A stretch of DNA of 14,641 nt from Candidatus Saccharimonadota bacterium. Lineage in GTDB: Bacteria > Patescibacteriota > Saccharimonadia > Saccharimonadales > JAGQNJ01. The position numbers and the translations under genes were made by a program. Each line of letters begins with the position of its first letter. Within the stretch, counting starts at the first letter, position 1. Shown here piece by piece: positions 12,359 through 14,641 of this stretch. Under the pieces are notes generated by a model. The model did not search any database, was not told the DNA's origin, and saw only the letters and a list, made by a program, of their open reading frames with translations. Location of the stretch: positions 1 through 14,641 of the forward strand of contig JAGQNJ010000017.1 of the NCBI GenBank assembly GCA_020428115.1, written 5' to 3'.

Positions 12359-13012
12359 TTAGGAACCGCTCAGTAGTTGCGACTGTATATCTGCCCACAT
12401 GCTACCAACAAGCTCAAGCTGCTCTGGGCTGCGAGACAACGCAACTCCTGCGTGAACCGCTCCATCAAACTTTTTCAGAAAAACTTGACCTGACGAGACT
12501 ACTTCCATACCGACATATGAACCATCAGGTAATTTTTCGGTGAATGAAGCAAGTTTAGAAGATGAAACTCCCTGGTAGCCGGCTTCCGGTCCAGAAGCTT
12601 GTTGCTCTAGGGGGTCATCAATAACCTCTAAAACCTTATCTGGATTAACAACAACCAGAACTCTTTGGCCAGTTTCGGGATCATGATGAAAGTAGACACC
12701 TCTAGGCTTGGTAGTTTCTGTCATAAAGTTTACGCCACCATCAAGCCTAATGCCGTCATCACTAAATTGCCTTGTTTTTGGTTCACGAAACGGATCTTGG
12801 ATTATAGTCCTAATGATTCCTGCTTCATCCCTTATCTCCCCATGGCTGCCGAGAGGTTCACCGCTAGATTGACGGCGCTCTACCTCGTCTAAGAAGGACC
12901 TTACGTCATGGATTAGATTATCTCTAGCTGCCTTAAACTCTGGCGTCCGGTCACCTTCGTTCTCGGCCCTTATTGCATTTGTGTGTATGTCTTTATTACC
13001 TGGCTCCTGCAT
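12359..13012 (-). CDS. Protein of unknown function, possible cargo gene
   Basis: 217 residues; family not recognised. It is acidic and soluble, with no signal peptide or membrane segment. The N-terminal 50 residues are predicted helical and charged. A central beta-rich part includes RGVYFHHDPETGQRVLVVVN (about 104-123), and the C-terminal part includes GSYVGMEVVSSGQVFLKKFDG (about 163-183). No catalytic signature is visible. TGA-TATAAT (hexamer 13024-13019) ends 6 nt before the ATG, so it is probably leaderless. It is bracketed by tRNA-Lys 3' ends at 13070 and 12326 and has its own terminator, making it a self-contained cassette. Confidence 0.7.
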   Translation of the reverse strand: MQEPGNKDIHTNAIRAENEGDRTPEFKAARDNLIHDVRSFLDEVERRQSSGEPLGSHGEIRDEAGIIRTIIQDPFREPKTRQFSDDGIRLDGGVNFMTETTKPRGVYFHHDPETGQRVLVVVNPDKVLEVIDDPLEQQASGPEAGYQGVSSSKLASFTEKLPDGSYVGMEVVSSGQVFLKKFDGAVHAGVALSRSPEQLELVGSMWADIQSQLLSGS

Positions 13013-13069
13013 GGGTAAATTATATCAAAGAATAACTCTCCGCACTGAGGATTTTAAACATAACTAGAT

Positions 13070-13085
13070 TGGAGGGCCATCTGGG
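13070..13085 (-). repeat. Orphan tRNA-Lys 3' end D
   Basis: Minus strand CCCAGATGGCCCTCCA, exact copy of the T-stem 3' strand, acceptor and CCA of tRNA-Lys. The following flank (ATCTAGTTATGTTTAA) resembles the one after remnant B, so the duplication reached beyond the tRNA. Confidence 0.85.
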
Positions 13086-13200
13086 GCAATGCACACCTCG
13101 TCGCTTACTCGGAGCAAGCTCCTGTGTGAGCTCCTTATGACCGAACCCAGGACTTGCATATTTCTTGCAGAAATCTGCGTCCTGGAACCGAACCGCAGGG
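13086..13200 (-). other. Structured insert downstream of tRNA-Lys
   Basis: On the minus strand CCAGGAC (13185-13179), an inverted T-arm, pairs with GTCCTGG (13153-13147) around GCAGA-AA-TCTGC (13178-13167; loop TT on this strand). The T-arm 5' strand through GGTTCG follows, then GGAGCTC, the 24-nt module and a short tail up to orphan end D. The order of parts is the same as in the Arg insert at 9071-9192. Confidence 0.75.
13101..13124 (-). repeat. 24-nt hairpin module, Lys-locus copy
   Basis: Matches 9138-9161 with one mismatch (GAG for GAA after the hairpin), in the same orientation relative to its tRNA. Confidence 0.8.
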
Positions 13201-13213
13201 CGACCAAAACAAA

Positions 13214-13233
13214 AACTCCCAAGAAAGGGAGTT
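13214..13233 (-). terminator. Terminator of tRNA-Lys
   Basis: Minus strand AACTCCC-TTTCTT-GGGAGTT followed by TTTGTTTT, shortly after CCA. Confidence 0.85.
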
Positions 13234-13240
13234 CATATTT

Positions 13241-13317
13241 TGGAGGGCCATCTGGGACTCGAACCCAGGACACCCTGCTTAAGAGGCAGGTGCTCTAACC
13301 AGCTGAGCTAATGGCCC
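13241..13317 (-). tRNA. tRNA-Lys (anticodon CUU)
   Basis: Acceptor GGGCCAT pairs perfectly with ATGGCCC. The D stem is GCTC/GAGC, the anticodon stem-loop CCTGC-CTCTTAA-GCAGG reads CUU, the T arm is CTGGGTTCGAGTCCCAG, and CCA is encoded at 13241-13243. The discriminator base is U73, unusual for a lysine tRNA, which is normally A73. Its 5' end is 3 nt after the stop codon of the GIY-YIG gene, so it is probably released from a shared transcript by RNase P. Confidence 0.93.
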
Positions 13318-13320
13318 GTG

Positions 13321-13590
13321 TTATTGGAGATACTTCAGCTTACCATCATTGATTATTTTCTCAATGAAGTCGCGACGTTTCCATGATTTAATACGATATT
13401 CGGCTTTTCTTGCGTCCTCAAGTGTTTCCATGTCCTGCGTGAAGACAACTCTGAACTCGCTTCCTAGCCGTTTCGTAGAGTGAGTATGTCCCGCAAGATG
13501 TCGCTCAAGTCGCCTCGCAAGATTATTAGTACTTCCTACGTAATATCTATCTGATTTGGGAAAGTGCAATATGTAAACCCTTGGCTGCAT
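13321..13590 (-). CDS. Small GIY-YIG nuclease-domain protein inside the tRNA-Lys locus
   Basis: 89 residues, essentially a single GIY-YIG domain as in the UvrC/YhbQ-like short family. It has VYIL (Tyr6) and YYVGSTNNLARRLERH (16-31; Tyr17, Arg26/Arg27, His31), then HSTKR (37-41) and AEYRIKSWKR with the metal-binding Glu64. All expected catalytic residues are present. TATAAT (13602-13597) ends 6 nt before the ATG. The gene lies between a broken 5' tRNA-Lys copy (13652-13667) and the intact tRNA-Lys, which begins 3 nt after its stop. GIY-YIG proteins include homing endonucleases, so a role in spreading the tRNA-linked inserts is possible. This short subfamily is also common in genomes with no such link. 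Confidence 0.9.
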   Translation of the reverse strand: MQPRVYILHFPKSDRYYVGSTNNLARRLERHLAGHTHSTKRLGSEFRVVFTQDMETLEDARKAEYRIKSWKRRDFIEKIINDGKLKYLQ

Positions 13591-13611
13591 ACCATGATTA
13601 TAGCCTAACCA

Positions 13612-13652
13612 GAGCCGACGTTTCAGTCGGCTCCCCGACCTTGGCGTCGGGG
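13612..13652 (-). other. Two abutting hairpins interrupting a tRNA-Lys D-loop
   Basis: Minus strand CCCCGAC-GCCAAG-GTCGGGG (13652-13633), then GAGCCGAC-TGAAAC-GTCGGCTC (13633-13612), both perfect stems. They follow GGGCCATTAGCTCAGC and are followed by TGGTTAG (13611-13605), the next bases of the intact D-loop. Confidence 0.75.
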
Positions 13653-13667
13653 CTGAGCTAATGGCCC
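13652..13667 (-). pseudogene. Broken 5' copy of tRNA-Lys
   Basis: 16 nt identical to the intact tRNA-Lys 5' end (GGGCCATTAGCTCAGC), breaking off in the D-loop. It has its own promoter, like the broken His and Arg copies. Confidence 0.8.
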
Positions 13668-13680
13668 ATACCAGACGGCT

Positions 13681-13709
13681 ATTCTAACAGATTGGCTTCG
13701 AGTTGTAAA
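13681..13709 (-). promoter_or_regulatory. Promoter of the broken tRNA-Lys copy and GIY-YIG gene
   Basis: Minus strand TTTACA (13709-13704), a 17-nt spacer and TAGAAT (13686-13681). The start would be about 13674, just before the tRNA fragment. It may also supply the GIY-YIG gene and intact tRNA-Lys. Confidence 0.65.
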
Positions 13710-13777
13710 TCTGTGTATAGTGTTTGATGAATATCTAGAATCTCAACGAAAATAATCTTGTTTAAAAATAGGACTAT

Positions 13778-14359
13778 TTAAAAGTCTATGAATTGTCCGA
13801 TGAGAAAATGCGCAAGAGACGATCGCTGGTCCCGCTGAAATCTTATTACTATTAGCCCCGATTGGTCGGTGCTGTATTTAGTAGATACTACGGGCGTATC
13901 GCCTAGAGTTACTCCGTTATCAACCCTATACACATCTATAAAATCTAGATCGCCGTCTGGATCATAATCATCTTTATAGAACCGAACTCCCTGGTCTTTA
14001 AACCGGCTATGCCCATCAATCAGCTCTGTTTTGAACTCTTCGAAATTAGCATCCCACTTGTCTTTCTCTAACTGTTCAAAATAATAAGCCAGAGTTTCAT
14101 TCATATCTCCGTTGGGGTCAATAATAAACCCGGTGGTTAGTGTGCAGCTTGTCGTCTTGCTCCACTTAACTTCATTGACGTGGCAGTCTTCAACTATTGG
14201 TGTTGATGTGTCCTTGCCCATAACGGCCCGGATGTCGTTGTTTAAAATACGTTTATTTGAATTTACATCTATGCGCCAGCTAATAATATCAATTGCTGGT
14301 AGTGCAAAAAACAGACACATTAGGACTGTCAGAACTTTGTGTTTTTTGAAAAACCACAT
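13778..14359 (-). CDS. Membrane-anchored extracytoplasmic protein, unknown function
   Basis: 193 residues, family not recognised. The basic start MWFFKKHK leads into a hydrophobic segment (about 9-28, VLTVLMCLFFALPAIDIISW), acting as an anchor or uncleaved signal. The rest is hydrophilic and probably outside the membrane. It has Cys59 and Cys72 in a DCHVNEVKW...TSCTLTTGF segment that may form a disulfide, and an acidic DDYDPDGDLDF stretch (about 130-140) that could bind calcium; both are inferences. TGC-TATACT (hexamer 14374-14369) ends 9 nt before the ATG, so the leader would be only a couple of bases. 13681-13777 upstream of the tRNA fragment holds only promoter elements. Confidence 0.7.
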   Translation of the reverse strand: MWFFKKHKVLTVLMCLFFALPAIDIISWRIDVNSNKRILNNDIRAVMGKDTSTPIVEDCHVNEVKWSKTTSCTLTTGFIIDPNGDMNETLAYYFEQLEKDKWDANFEEFKTELIDGHSRFKDQGVRFYKDDYDPDGDLDFIDVYRVDNGVTLGDTPVVSTKYSTDQSGLIVIRFQRDQRSSLAHFLIGQFIDF

Positions 14360-14485
14360 ATTGAACCCAGTATAGCATTGCAGATTACGAAGAGTTGTTT
14401 ACGAATATTTCTGTGTATAAGTGCTTGGTGAACAGATATGGATTCGAGTATACTATGTATATATCTCTTAAAAATGGAGGGCTTT

Positions 14486-14635
14486 ATGCTCGGGCAACTT
14501 GCTCAAACAACCTATACCTATACAACAACAACCGTAAACGACGATAAAGGCGCGGTCGCTGGTCTAGCACTTTTTAGCGGCTTCTTCTTGATCATTTGGC
14601 TTGCAGTAGCAATCTTTATGATTGTTACAATGTGA
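14486..14635 (+). CDS. 49-residue membrane protein
   Basis: Short protein with a Thr/Tyr-rich N-terminus (QTTYTYTTTTVNDD) and one transmembrane segment (about 24-46, VAGLALFSGFFLIIWLAVAIFM). No family recognised. The ATG at 14486 is chosen over the in-frame ATG at 14438 because GGAGG (14476-14480) lies 5 nt upstream. TATACT near 14450 is a plausible -10. It ends with TGA (14633-14635), consistent with UGA being a stop codon. It is one of only three genes here with a clear Shine-Dalgarno site. Confidence 0.65.
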   Translation: MLGQLAQTTYTYTTTTVNDDKGAVAGLALFSGFFLIIWLAVAIFMIVTM

Positions 14636-14641
14636 ATCGGC

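Noticed and set aside
13604..13640. Integron attC site (GCCTAAC followed by hairpins)
   Set aside because: Only one RYYYAAC-like box is present, with no matching GTTRRRY at the other side and no integron integrase; probably chance.
14486..14635. Recoded UGA (code 25 of Gracilibacteria/SR1)
   Set aside because: No gene here needs UGA as glycine, and at least one short gene ends plausibly at TGA.

Overview
The window looks like a chromosomal piece of a small-genome bacterium, most likely a Candidate Phyla Radiation member close to Candidatus Saccharibacteria (TM7). This is inferred from the gene mix: a helix-turn-helix/MurA fusion, a stand-alone MurB, small GIY-YIG and DUF1653 proteins, threonine-rich secreted proteins and many start codons placed directly after a -10 box. 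No marker gene settles the taxonomy. The standard bacterial code fits. All five intact tRNA genes encode their CCA end.

Layout. 1-1833: 3' part of a two-domain Clp/AAA+ ATPase. 1873-2028: tRNA-Arg(UCU) and tRNA-Gly(UCC), minus strand. 2085-2852: threonine-rich lipoprotein. 2960-3424: tRNA-His locus with broken tRNA-His copies on both sides. 3457-9695: small membrane protein, HTH-murA, glyA, murB, an HTH regulator, a small membrane protein, a tRNA-Arg(UCG) locus again flanked by broken copies, and a flavin split-barrel protein. 9708-11359: DHFR, DUF1653 protein, membrane-anchored M23-like protein. 11435-13667: a tRNA-Lys(CUU) hotspot in which one intact tRNA and at least four 3'-end remnants are interspersed with a ParB-like gene, an unknown 217-residue gene and a GIY-YIG nuclease gene. 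13778-14635: two membrane proteins of unknown role.

The known pathways are peptidoglycan precursor synthesis (MurA, then MurB) and one-carbon/folate metabolism (GlyA, DHFR).

The most unusual content is non-coding. The His, Arg and Lys tRNA loci share one design: a promoter drives a 5' fragment of the tRNA, then comes an intact tRNA with its own terminator, then a structured insert, then the tRNA 3' end from the T-loop onward. Inserts at the Arg and Lys loci share a 46-nt and a 24-nt module. In four inserts, an inverted copy of the tRNA's own T-arm forms a hairpin with T-arm 5'-strand sequence. This suggests a family of small structured elements inserting in or next to the T-loop. They could instead be remnants of larger tRNA-targeting integrative elements. 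No integrase is visible in the window.

A second theme is gene expression: about ten genes have a -10 hexamer ending 5-9 nt before the start codon, which suggests leaderless mRNAs. Only the lipoprotein, glyA and the last small protein have clear Shine-Dalgarno sites.
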